A DNA stretch of 64,000 bases from Hanleya hanleyi (taxonomy: Eukaryota; Mollusca; Polyplacophora; Lepidopleurida; Hanleyidae), in contig JAVTVY010017489.1 of NCBI GenBank assembly GCA_036873755.1, positions 1 through 64,000 on the forward strand. Reading direction: 5' to 3'. The notes under the pieces are model-generated. The model was given only the letters and a program-made list of their open reading frames with translations, did no database searches and was not told where the DNA came from. Made by a program: the position numbers and the translations under genes. This document shows positions 49,136 through 57,103 of the stretch, piece by piece; the stretch's first letter is position 1, and every line of letters starts with the position of its first letter.

Positions 49136-49299
49136 ATATCAGAATACATCACAGTACAAACACACATACACCTTTACATCAAAGAAGAAAGTTAACAAAG
49201 ATTGTGAATTTTATATAATACGTTTGTACAACGTATAGTGGCAAACTTCAATTGATAATTTAATTTGTCTCGTGAACAACATGGAATACATGCTCCCCA

Positions 49300-49625
49300 G
49301 ACATGTATGCGCACTTTTGTAAACCAAAAGGCGACGCGCGACGCGAATGTCCGTCGCGCGTCGACTTCGCGCGACGGAAAAAGTCGACGTCGCGTTTTGA
49401 AAGGCGACGTCGCCCTCTCCGTCGCGCGTCGCGCGTCGACTTTTACAATGTTAGGAGATAGGGCAAAAGTCGTCGACTTTTGAAACACGACGTCGAGTTT
49501 TGGCCTATCTCTTTAACATTGTAAAAGTCGATGCGCGACGGAAAGGACAACGTCGCGTTCCAAAACACGACGTCGACTTTTCGCGTCGCGCGTCGACTTT
49601 TGGAAGTCGACGCGCGAGATCAAAT
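49300..49625. repeat. CpG-dense palindrome array, right end
   Basis: Inverse of the left array (GTCGACGCGCGACGG, AAAGTCGACGTCGCG). Shorter than the left array by internal deletions. Confidence 0.8.
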
Positions 49626-49644
49626 TGGCACAAATAGAACACCA

Positions 49645-50143
49645 TATACTTTGAACTACATGTACAAAACACTCTCTAGGGTATTTCAAACTATCAATAG
49701 TGGATGCATATGTCAGCTGCAACTATTTTGGTAGTTGAGAACGTTTCCTGCATGGCTATTACGTAGAGCAGATTAGGGACTGCCGCCGGACCAGCTGTAA
49801 ACAGTAACTCTGTACTTAATTGTGTAGATAATATACCAAAAAAGTTCTTTCAAATTTCTGTATGGAAAAAATCAGAACTGGAATCTAAGGAATTCGAAGG
49901 TAAAACCGTGTGTTGTTGTTTGTTTGAAGGCAAGTTGAATGACCTTAAGGGAATATAAATTCATATAAAAGCGAATAAGAAACGTGTTTAAAAAAGTGTC
50001 ATCGGTGAACAAGTCTGCTTTGAATGCTGCTTGACTCACACGAAGACTTTCGAAACGGTACAAGAGGATTAACAGTGGCACAGACAATATGAATTATAAG
50101 AAAACTAGGAACCAGGCAGCAAATCCATGCAAGAACTCAGAGA
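49645..50143. other. Non-coding stretch, no feature recognised
   Basis: AT-rich spacer between the 6.1-kb TIR element and the GATATC palindrome. No exon, RNA gene or repeat end was identified. Confidence 0.4.
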
Positions 50144-50329
50144 TTTTATGAAAAGAGACCAACTGAAGAGGTGAATATGGCAAGCCAAAGTGCTTTTTAT
50201 TCGAGAATTTCCGATATCGGAAATTGAATTCCCGATATGGGAAATTGAATTCCCGATATCGGAAATTCTCGAATAAAAAGCACTTTGGCTTGCCATATTC
50301 ACCTCTTCAGTTGGTCTCTTTTCATAAAA
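50144..50329. repeat. Perfect 77-bp-arm palindrome with 32-bp loop
   Basis: 50144-50220 is the exact inverse of 50253-50329 (TTTTATGAAAAGAGACCAAC ... GTTGGTCTCTTTTCATAAAA). The arms include the element end ATGGCAAGCCAAAGTGC and about 32 bp of sequence outside it. The loop contains GAATTCCCGATATGGG. Confidence 0.85.
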
Positions 50330-50430
50330 AATTAGAATTTTCGATATCGGAAATTCGGGGACAATTCCCGATATCGGAAATTCAATTCCCGTTATCGGAA
50401 ATTCAATTTGTCACTGAATCTTCGATATCG
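50330..50430. repeat. GATATC short-palindrome array, left
   Basis: Tandem TTCGATATCGGAAATTC and CCCGATATCGGAAATTCAAT units, each itself palindromic around GATATC. Confidence 0.75.
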
Positions 50431-51134
50431 GAAATTGCAACTCTAGGGTGCACTCCACACTTGCCACGGTTTCGTACAAAGTGGTGTCTCCCTAATTTTA
50501 TAATAAGGAAGGTCGCCCGATTTTGACAGCAAGGTAATTCTTCTTACCTTTCTACTAACTGATATCACCCTGCTGGACGTAACCATTTCTCCAAACGAGG
50601 ATATAATAATTGCTTGTTGATCGCACCCACTCGCCACTACAGAGTTAATCGTGCCCGGAATTGAATATCTGGCGGACCAAAATCCGCATTTTTTCGGGAA
50701 GCGAAAATGATGATTCCTTTGTGGCGATAAAATTTTACAAAAAACGAGTAGGTCGACCCCCTGTTTTTTTTCGCCATTTTAGATTGTCCTTTGGACGGGA
50801 AACACTTTAACATACATAAAAAGAAAATCATTTCATACGTTTTCGCTGGGTTGCGGGTAGAATTTGACACATTTTCATATATTTTATGGAGTTTTTCAGA
50901 AAAGTTGAAGGGTTACGGAGGATTGCACGTCTTTCCTTTTCAATTTCAATAGCTCACAAGTCTCCTGAAATAAGGGCACGAGTGTGCCCATTTAGAAAAT
51001 ATATACTTTTACAAGGTTTTTGTTAAAGATTTTACATCTATTTATGGCCGAACTTCCGAACCCATGCCTGTTTTTAGCCGCACATCATTTAGGTGTGGAA
51101 TGTACCCCTAGGTTTTGTAAAGCTTCCAGAGCTT

Positions 51135-51345
51135 TCATTTCCGATATCGAAAATTCGGTGACAATTTCCGATATGGGAAATTCTATTTTCGATATCGGAA
51201 ATTGAATTCCCGATATGGGAAATTCTATTTCCGATATCGAAAATTGTCACTGAATTTCCGATATCAGAAATTCTAATTCCCGATATCGAAAATTCTATTT
51301 CCGATATCGGGAATTGAATTCCCGATATCGGAAATTCGGAATAAA
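51135..51345. repeat. GATATC short-palindrome array, right
   Basis: About nine units of TTTCCGATATCGAAAATT and CCCGATATGGGAAATT alternating with GAATTC or ATTCTA spacers. Confidence 0.75.
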
Positions 51346-51362
51346 AAGCACTTTGGCTTGCC

Positions 51363-51708
51363 ATAGGTGAAGGATAATCCTGAGAGCTTTGTAAATATGT
51401 AGTGAAAAGTAATGTTAGTGATTTGTTAAATCTGATAAAGACTTGACTATAATGCAGAGAAGGCCAATGTATTGAACCATTTCTTTCCGCCAGCTTTTAA
51501 GGAAGAAGGCCTCTTAATAACGCCTGAGAGAAAACATGATGAAGAATGTGCTGGCCCTTGTTTGAAATATTCCAGCGTTTCCTAAGAGAAGGTGAGCGAA
51601 GTGCTTGGAAGGCTGCAAACATAACGTTCGGCTATTTTTAAGAAAGGCAAAATGAATCAACTACGACAAACCTATGACAAGCCGTTTCAGTATTTAATCG
51701 GTTATTCC
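51363..51708. other. Spacer, no feature recognised
   Basis: Short non-coding segment between two inverted-repeat elements. Confidence 0.4.
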
Positions 51709-51907
51709 GCATATGTTGAAAAGTTTTGCACATATGTCAAAAACGTTTCAACATACGTATAAAACATATGTCTATAAAAGTGCGAATTTATTCCACATGT
51801 GTACAATTTTTATACCTATGTTGAAAACTTTCATATGTGCAAAAGTTTTCAACACATGTGGAATAGTTAATTTATTTAACATATGTGTAAAACTTTTCAA
51901 CATATGC
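51709..51907. mobile_element. MITE-like inverted repeat (199 bp)
   Basis: GCATATGTTGAAAAGTTTTG is the near-inverse of the right end TAAAACTTTTCAACATATGC. The interior repeats CACATATGT/ACATATGTG. Non-coding. Confidence 0.65.
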
Positions 51908-52354
51908 TAACTTCTGCAGATTGATGCAAACTTGCTATCTGATTGGTCGGAGGATGGGAAGTTTATTTCACTTTGGAGATATGGAACAGGAACCAGTGTT
52001 CCAACTACAGATGAGGAAGGATGGTGAAGAATTACAGCTGAAAGACAGTGAAACAGAACGAGACCTGGGACTTGTCGTGGACAGTCAGATTTAAATTTAG
52101 TCCACAAGCAATACAAGCAGCGACGAAAGCCAATAGAACCTTCTGAAGGGATATTCTGACGAACTTTTAAAATTTATGGAAATAGCAACATGTTGCGCAA
52201 TCTTCATAAGGATCCAGATAGTCCGAGATAGGGTACTGTCTCTATTTACCCTATTGTTTACACCAAATACCAATCCATATATCTACCCCGTATTATGGTG
52301 CCACATTGTCGGGACCGCAGCAACAAGCGCGGTCCCGACCAGCGCGGCGTCTAA
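51908..52354. other. Spacer, no feature recognised
   Basis: No gene identified. A short GC-rich inverted repeat (GTCGGGACCGC...GCGGTCCCGAC, about 52307-52340) lies near its right end. Confidence 0.4.
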
Positions 52355-52365
52355 TAGGCCCAATG

Positions 52366-52783
52366 TCGTCCGACACGCAGCCCCTACAAGATATTCTATA
52401 ATACTGATTTCTATTGAATGTAGGGTCTGCCAGTTTAACCGGCAAAATCTTCTAGCTGTCGGACCGTCTTCGAACGTGGAGAATGTAGCGGTAGTAACTT
52501 TCCATTGGCTGAAGAATTTAAAAGTAGCGGCCGGGAAAATGTGTCTTCTCGATTCAGGAAAGCTGTGAGAACGCTCGAATAAGAACGCTCGGAAAGTTCA
52601 GAAGGGATTCTAAGCCCGAAATTTAACTTAAAGGGTGGGTTTCATTATTTTGAGTGGTGAAAATGGCGTATAAAGTATTGTGTTTTGATTGCCGGACATT
52701 TCGGTCTGCCTGTTAAACTGGTAGACCCTACATTCAATAGAAATCAGTATTATAAAATATCTTGTAGGGGCTGCGTGTCGGAC
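52366..52783. mobile_element. TIR element with 11-bp direct flanks
   Basis: GTCCGACACGCAGCCCCTAC... (52368-52445) is the inverse of ...GTAGGGGCTGCGTGTCGGAC (52706-52783), arms of about 77 bp. TAGGCCCAATG lies on both sides (52355-52365 and 52784-52794). The interior has no transposase. It marks host sequence just outside the virus-like element. Confidence 0.65.
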
Positions 52784-52848
52784 TAGGCCCAATGGGGAAC
52801 CCACAGTAGTAGGGAAAGGCTATTTAACCGCTCATTGACCTCAAAAAT

Positions 52849-53010
52849 TTGGTCAAAATGGCGGCGTGTGGGGTGGTCAAAATGGCGGCGTGTGGGGTGG
52901 TCAAAATGGCGGCGTGTGGGGTGGTCAAAATGGCGGCGTTTGGGGTGGTCAAAATGGCGGCGTGTGGGGTGGTCAAAATGGCGGCGTGTGGGGTGGTCAA
53001 AATGGCGGAC
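52849..53010 (+). promoter_or_regulatory. Tandem YY1-like site array, copy 1 (7 sites)
   Basis: Seven 25-bp units of GGTGGTCAAAATGGCGGCGTGTGGG type. The core AAAATGGCGGC matches the YY1 binding consensus (AANATGGCGGC). The array ends directly upstream of a TATA box at 53023. Chance ORFs run through it in two frames. Confidence 0.7.
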
Positions 53011-53022
53011 TGTAGAAAAACG

Positions 53023-53062
53023 TATAAAAGAAGGCGATTTTTAGCGGTGGGGTGTATTCATT
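53023..53062 (+). promoter_or_regulatory. TATA + initiator promoter, distal copy
   Basis: TATAAAAG at 53023-53030 and a TCATTGCAC initiator-like start at 53058, about 30-35 nt downstream. The unit of YY1 array plus TATA plus start is duplicated 257 bp further on. Confidence 0.6.
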
Positions 53063-53102
53063 GCACTACTTGCCTGACTTACCTGACCTGACCAGCCTGC
53101 CT

Positions 53103-53268
53103 GTCAAAATGGCGGCGTGGTGGGGTGGTCAAAATGGCGGCGTGGTGGGGTGGTCAAAATGGCGGCGTGGTGGGGTGGTCAAAATGGCGGCGTGGTGGGG
53201 TGGTCAAAATGGCGGCGTGGTGGGGTGGTCAAAATGGCGGCGTGGTGGGGTGGTCAAAATGGCGGACT
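53103..53268 (+). promoter_or_regulatory. Tandem YY1-like site array, copy 2 (7 sites)
   Basis: Seven units of GTCAAAATGGCGGCGTGGTG type (25 bp). The spacer differs from copy 1 (GGTGGGGT versus TGTGGGGT), so each array was homogenised separately. Confidence 0.7.
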
Positions 53269-53279
53269 GTAGAAAAACG

Positions 53280-53319
53280 TATAAAAGAAGGCGATTTTTA
53301 GCGGTGGGGTGTATTCATT
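53280..53319 (+). promoter_or_regulatory. TATA + initiator promoter of the CARD-PC4 gene
   Basis: TATAAAAG at 53280-53287 and TCATTGCAC at 53315, identical to the distal copy. This is the promoter nearest the ORF at 53521. Confidence 0.65.
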
Positions 53320-53351
53320 GCACTACTTGCCTGACTTACCTGACCTGACCA

Positions 53352-53518
53352 GCCTGCCTGCCCAGCCTGACCTGCCTGCCTGCCTGCCTCCCTGCCTGCC
53401 TGCCTGCCTGCCCAGCCTGACTGCCTGCCTGCCTGCCTCACCTCTAGCCTGCCTGCCTGTCTGCCTGCCTGCCTGCCTGCCTCACCTCTAGCCAGCCAGC
53501 CAGCCTGCTTGCCTGCTT
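53352..53518 (+). repeat. (CCTG)n microsatellite in the 5' leader
   Basis: Long runs of CCTGCCTGCC interrupted by CTCACCTCTAGCC. It sits between the promoter and the CARD-PC4 start codon, so it is probably 5' UTR. Confidence 0.8.
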
Positions 53519-53520
53519 GT

Positions 53521-54867
53521 ATGAGCTGTGGAGAACCTTTTACTTTTTTTCATTTTACCAGTGCAAATTCACCAGACTATTACACTGTAGCAGTTACTCA
53601 CCAGCCTGAGCCCACAGTCATGGAGTCATCATTTTTAGTGAAGCTTCGAAAGTACCGTGTTCGCCTCATTGATGAGATGCAGCATGTGGCCGAATTATGT
53701 GATTTGCTTATGGAGGAAAACATACTTCTGAAACAGCGTGTCGAAGATATCATGGCTGAGAAAACCACTTCAGCACAAAACAGAGCCCTCATCGACGGTC
53801 TACTGCGCTCTACCCCCTATGCATTTCTAGCCTTCGTGGAGGGGTTGAAGAAGACGGGAAATGAAGAACTAGCAGATCTACTTGAAACCCACGTTATACA
53901 AGATGATGATATCTTAGCCATGGACACCACCGAAGAGCGTACAGCTAGCAAACGTACGCACCCAGCGTCTGGTGTACCTGCCAAACGCGCTGCACGACCC
54001 AAACGGCCCCGACTAACACCTTTAGAAATACCTGAGCCAGTGCTTCAGGCAGTACCCCAGCAAGTGCCTGAGCCCGTGAAAGAAGAAGAGGTGCAACTTC
54101 CTATGTCTGTGCAGGAGATCAATAACATTATCCAGCAGGCCTACCAGGCAGCCCACACGAACATTTGGGAGCTCTCAGCCTATTTAACTGTGAGTGTCAA
54201 AGACGAAGAAGTGCATTTTAACGCACCGGCCTTTAACGACAGACCAGCCAGGCATATTGCCTTGACCTTCGACACCTGGCTAAAACTGCAGACCCTTGAT
54301 TACGCCATCGATGCTGTTATTCGCGACCAGGGGAGTGACGAAGCGAAATTTTATGTGGGTGACGACATCTTTGTCAGCTGTGTCTATTTCAACGACCAGC
54401 TCCTGGTGCATATACGCAAATGGAAAATGAGGTTAGATACGCAAGAGCGTGTTCCTTGTCCTCAGGGTGTCACCTTGAAAATAACGGCGTGGCGGAAGTT
54501 GCAGAGTCTCACAGCTATAATTCATGAAGCCCTGTCTGACCAGGTGACTCAGTATATTTGTAAGAAGTACATCGACACATTCCTGGATCATGTGAGACCT
54601 CGCATTCGACACTTGCGTATCGAAGCATGTGCAGGCTGTGGGAACAACAGTCCGATAAACATGCATACGTGTGTGGAGAATATAATACCTTCATACGCGC
54701 TCATCACTGAGGCACTACAGACCGTCACCGAGGAGCAAATTGCCCAGGCATTGGAAGCTACCTGCGCTCCCAGAATTCCACGTGAACAGATTGCTACCTA
54801 CATCTACGTGCACCAGGGGCGGAAAGACGATGATGAGTTCAAACAAGTCTTGTTGCATAACTATTGA
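53521..54867 (+). CDS. CARD and PC4-like domain protein of the virus-like element
   Basis: 448 residues from the ATG at 53521 (a second start, the MESS Met34, is possible). Residues 36-125 have the six-helix pattern of a CARD: LVKLRKYRVRLIDEM, LCDLLMEENILL, RALIDGLLRSTPYAFLAFVE, LADLLE. A basic nuclear-signal-like stretch (KRAARPKRPR, 155-164) follows. Residues 277-340 fit a PC4/SUB1 fold (FYVGDDIFVSCVYF, LLVHIRKW, GVTLKITAWRKLQSL), with a weaker PC4-like repeat at 218-268. C370, C373, H382 and C384 may bind zinc. CARDs mediate homotypic contacts in apoptosis and inflammasome pathways; PC4 folds bind single-stranded DNA. A decoy or signalling role is inference. It converges with the RING gene at 55479. 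Residues 10-36 are shared with the protein at 57104. Confidence 0.7.
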   Translation: MSCGEPFTFFHFTSANSPDYYTVAVTHQPEPTVMESSFLVKLRKYRVRLIDEMQHVAELCDLLMEENILLKQRVEDIMAEKTTSAQNRALIDGLLRSTPYAFLAFVEGLKKTGNEELADLLETHVIQDDDILAMDTTEERTASKRTHPASGVPAKRAARPKRPRLTPLEIPEPVLQAVPQQVPEPVKEEEVQLPMSVQEINNIIQQAYQAAHTNIWELSAYLTVSVKDEEVHFNAPAFNDRPARHIALTFDTWLKLQTLDYAIDAVIRDQGSDEAKFYVGDDIFVSCVYFNDQLLVHIRKWKMRLDTQERVPCPQGVTLKITAWRKLQSLTAIIHEALSDQVTQYICKKYIDTFLDHVRPRIRHLRIEACAGCGNNSPINMHTCVENIIPSYALITEALQTVTEEQIAQALEATCAPRIPREQIATYIYVHQGRKDDDEFKQVLLHNY

Positions 54868-55436
54868 ACAAGTCTGGTGTTGAAAACATTTACCGTATTC
54901 CTACACGTTCATTGAAGCGCCTTCATAGCGTATAATTGTATTAAAAATTCAATACTCAGAGTTTTACTGTTAATTGTATTAAAATTCAATACTCAGAGTT
55001 TTACTGAAGACGTTCATTCTATTGTCTTGTATAAATATTGAACATTTTCAAGTCTTATTGCATTGGAACATTCAGACATTATCATCTGCCAGTCTTGCTC
55101 AAGCTGAAAATACGGCTTCTCTCCTGACGTATTCCTACACTATGTTCATTTTATGTTCATTCTATGTGCATTGAAGCGCCTTCATAGCGTATAATTGTAT
55201 TAAAAATTCAATACCCAGAGTCTGGTGAACACGTTCATTCTATTTGTGTTAATAAAAATAGTAGAAAATTCAAAAATGGCTGTTAGTGTTCATTCTTTTG
55301 CAAAGATAATTGTATTAAAAAAATTCAACATTAAGAGTCTATTGTGGTGAAGACCTTAGGTTTTTTCATAGGGGTGATGGGAGCTGGTGTTTTTTTTGTG
55401 CTTTGAGTTAGAAGTTCTCTTTCGAAAACATTGGTT
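54868..55436. other. 3' region between convergent genes
   Basis: Contains a direct duplication (GAAGCGCCTTCATAGCGTAT plus AATTGTATTAAAAATTCAAT at 54912 and 55168) and AATAAA at 55251, the likely poly(A) signal for the + strand CARD-PC4 gene. No histone-type stem-loop lies on the + strand here. Confidence 0.55.
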
Positions 55437-55452
55437 GGCCCTGAAAAGGGCC
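55417..55452 (-). terminator. Histone-type 3' stem-loop and HDE of the first RING gene
   Basis: On the minus strand GGCCCTTTTCAGGGCC (55452-55437) forms the 6-bp stem with UUUC loop of replication-dependent histone mRNAs. It is flanked 5' by CCAAA and 3' by AACCA, and GAAAGAG (55423-55417) follows after 13 nt, like the histone downstream element paired by U7 snRNA. It starts 27 nt past the stop codon. Confidence 0.85.
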
Positions 55453-55478
55453 TTTGGAAAAGTGTTACGACACTTGTT

Positions 55479-56207
55479 TTAGGAGCGGTAGATTCTCTTT
55501 ACCCCCGCCACCTGCTTCCTACACACGGGACACTTGATCTTTAAATGCTGTTCGTCCGTTTCAGCGCAGTGGCACGTGTCCCCTATACATGTTAGCGTCA
55601 CCCAGCATTCTTCACATAGGCATAAATGCCCGCACGGAAATAGGGCGTACAGGCTTTCGTCGTCTGTACACACGCTGCAGCTTGATTTACTTTCTTCCTT
55701 ATCTAGGTCTTGTTGTTGTTTTAAATTCACAGCGTCCATTTGATCCATGTCTTGTCTCATGTGATTAATCTGCTCGTTGAGGCGGGTTACCTCGGCCCAA
55801 GAGCATGGTGGTGGTGTTGTTGTTGTTCTTGTTGTTGTTGTTGTTTCGGTAGCCGGCGTTGTTATAATTGGTGTTTGGGTAGCCGTTGTATTTGCTGGAG
55901 GTCTGTTACTGTTTAACCACTCTAGGTCGGGGAGTTCTTCATCAGTTACATCCTCATCTTCTTCCATTGCCACCCTCCTTATCTCCTCGTCTTGTTCTTC
56001 ACTTCGCCGTCTCATCAACCTCGCATCTTCTTCCATTGCCTCCCTCCTGAGCTCTTCGAGTTGTTCTTCACTTCGCCGTATCATCGTTTCGTCGGCAATA
56101 ACCCGCTCAAAGCTTGTAATTATTGTCACTCCATCGTTATGTTCTTCACTCGTAATCACCTCTCTGTGTTCTCTAGGATCGATGAATAGCCTTCGTCTTG
56201 TACCCAT
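55479..56207 (-). CDS. RING-finger protein 1 of the virus-like element
   Basis: 242 residues. N-terminal half: charged, probably helical, with two similar blocks (RRSEEQLEELRREAMEEDAR and RRSEEQDEEIRRVAMEEDED, 44-87). Then a Thr-rich linker (105-133) containing TTTTTRTTTT, a second coiled-coil-like stretch (140-172) and a C-terminal C3HC4 RING with C177, C180, C192, H194, C198, C201, C226 and C229 (CSVC...PCGH...CPVC). The form resembles IAP-type RINGs that act as E3 ubiquitin ligases. No BIR domain is present. The TATA box is at 56245 and the initiator ATTTATTCAC near 56217 on the minus strand. The histone-type 3' signal is at 55437. The target is unknown. Confidence 0.75.
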   Translation of the reverse strand: MGTRRRLFIDPREHREVITSEEHNDGVTIITSFERVIADETMIRRSEEQLEELRREAMEEDARLMRRRSEEQDEEIRRVAMEEDEDVTDEELPDLEWLNSNRPPANTTATQTPIITTPATETTTTTRTTTTPPPCSWAEVTRLNEQINHMRQDMDQMDAVNLKQQQDLDKEESKSSCSVCTDDESLYALFPCGHLCLCEECWVTLTCIGDTCHCAETDEQHLKIKCPVCRKQVAGVKRIYRS

Positions 56208-56216
56208 GATTGTAGT

Positions 56217-56252
56217 TGTGAATAAATGGCAACATACTACGCGTTATTTATA
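56217..56252 (-). promoter_or_regulatory. TATA + initiator of RING gene 1
   Basis: Minus-strand TATAAATA (56252-56245) and ATTTATTCAC (56226-56217), about 25-30 nt apart, just upstream of the ATG at 56207. Confidence 0.65.
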
Positions 56253-56264
56253 GTCTAGGCGTTC

Positions 56265-56452
56265 TGTGTGGTCAAAATGGCGGCATGTGGGGTGGTCAAA
56301 ATGGCGGCATGTGGTGGTCAAAATGGCGGCATGTGGGGTGGTCAAAATGGCGGCGTGTGGGGTGGTCAAAATGGCGGCCTGTGGGGTGGTCAAAATGGCA
56401 GCCTGTGTGGTGGTCAAAATGGCGGCTGTGGGAGTGGGTCCAACATGGCGGT
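56265..56452 (+). promoter_or_regulatory. Tandem YY1-like site array, copy 3 (7-9 sites)
   Basis: GTGGTCAAAATGGCGGCATG-type units. One site is altered (ATGGCAGC), and the last is CAACATGGCGG. The array lies upstream of the minus-strand RING gene, with sites in the opposite orientation to that gene. Its spacers differ from the other two arrays. Confidence 0.65.
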
Positions 56453-56537
56453 ACCTGCTAAAAAATGTTGTGTTTTATTTTCCCAACTTTAAAACCCGTC
56501 TCATTTTTTGCAATAAATGTGAGTTCACTGCAGCATG

Positions 56538-56696
56538 TTTATCGAAAAGAAAACTAGGAAATTTTATCCTTGGGCTACGGTAACACAGTCCATTTGACAC
56601 CCATAGCTGTACTCACATTTTGCCTGCACACTGTATAGTGCTGTGTTACCGTAGCCGGTGTGATACGATAAAATTTCCTAGTTTTCTTGCGATAAA
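56538..56696. repeat. Large hairpin between divergent genes
   Basis: TTTATCGAAAAGAAAACTAG...GCTACGGTAACACAG (56538-56588) is the inverse of CTGTGTTACCGTAGCC...GATAAA (56641-56696), apart from a 6-nt insert. The loop is about 52 bp. Its position between divergently transcribed genes is suitable for a replication or regulatory structure; that role is inference. Confidence 0.7.
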
Positions 56697-57062
56697 CCGG
56701 TTGCAATTTTCAGGGTGACATTATAAGGCTGTGAGGAACATACTTGACGTATTTTTACCCAGGAAAACCGATTTATTTCCAGTGTACCGGGTTTTCCACA
56801 CTACCTAACCATAACGTTACGGGTCTAAAAATCGATAAAATCATTAAAAATAGTGGCTTAGTCTACCGCTACCCTTCTAAATTTTTAAATGCTACACGAT
56901 CAGTTGCCCCAGTTCAACTTGAAATAAATTTTATACGTGCACTCGCATTTATTGCAAAATCACACCGGTTTAAAATTGGAAAAGAAACACAAAAATATTT
57001 CTCCAGCGTAAGTCAGCACAAAAATATCATGGAGCCATTTCGCTCACGTCCGCGCGTTACAC

Positions 57063-57098
57063 TATAAATAGTGCGCAGTATTTTTAGTCATTCATTCA
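57063..57098 (+). promoter_or_regulatory. TATA + initiator of RING gene 2
   Basis: TATAAATA at 57063-57070 and TCATTCATTCAC at 57088-57099, spacing about 25 nt, six bases before the ATG at 57104. Confidence 0.7.
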
Positions 57099-57103
57099 CA
57101 ATT

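Larger units (their letters stand above)
43542..49644. mobile_element. 6.1-kb TIR element with CpG-dense palindromic ends
   Basis: The outer 38 bp (TGGTGTTCTATTTGTGCC... to GCGCGTCGA) are a perfect inverse of the right end (TCGACGCGCGAG...AGAACACCA), bordered by TA on both sides (40 bp with the TAs). Extended inverted arms run to about 44575 on the left and back to about 48500 on the right, with different indels. No transposase is visible inside. The interior holds a ~181-bp tandem satellite and a degenerate pentamer tract. It is a very large non-autonomous DNA element. Confidence 0.75.
50176..51362. mobile_element. TIR element built on GATATC palindrome repeats
   Basis: The left end ATGGCAAGCCAAAGTGC inverts to GCACTTTGGCTTGCCAT at 51346-51362. 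AGGTGAA lies on both outer sides (about 50169-50175 and 51363-51371), a possible 7-8 bp target duplication as for hAT elements. Both sub-ends carry many copies of TTTCCGATATCGGAAATT and CCCGATATGGGAAATT. The middle (50440-51120) is unrelated sequence. Confidence 0.6.

Noticed and set aside
50330..51345. CRISPR-like short palindromic repeats
   Set aside because: Spacing is irregular, spacers are not unique, and the arrays sit inside a TIR element of an animal genome.
52849..53268. CRISPR-like regular repeat spacing
   Set aside because: Spacers are identical to each other and the unit is a plain 25-bp tandem repeat in a eukaryotic promoter; no cas genes.
52835..53348. Repetitive ORFs reading WSKWRRVG or VKMAACGV
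   Set aside because: They run through the YY1-like tandem arrays upstream of a TATA box; periodicity explains the open frames.
55777..56253. Plus-strand ORF of 158 codons, Val/Ser-rich
   Set aside because: Antisense to the RING 1 gene, which has a clear RING domain, promoter and 3' signal.
56744..57067. ORF of 107 codons upstream of RING gene 2
   Set aside because: Starts at a non-ATG codon, lacks an early Met and overlaps the TATA box of the RING 2 promoter.
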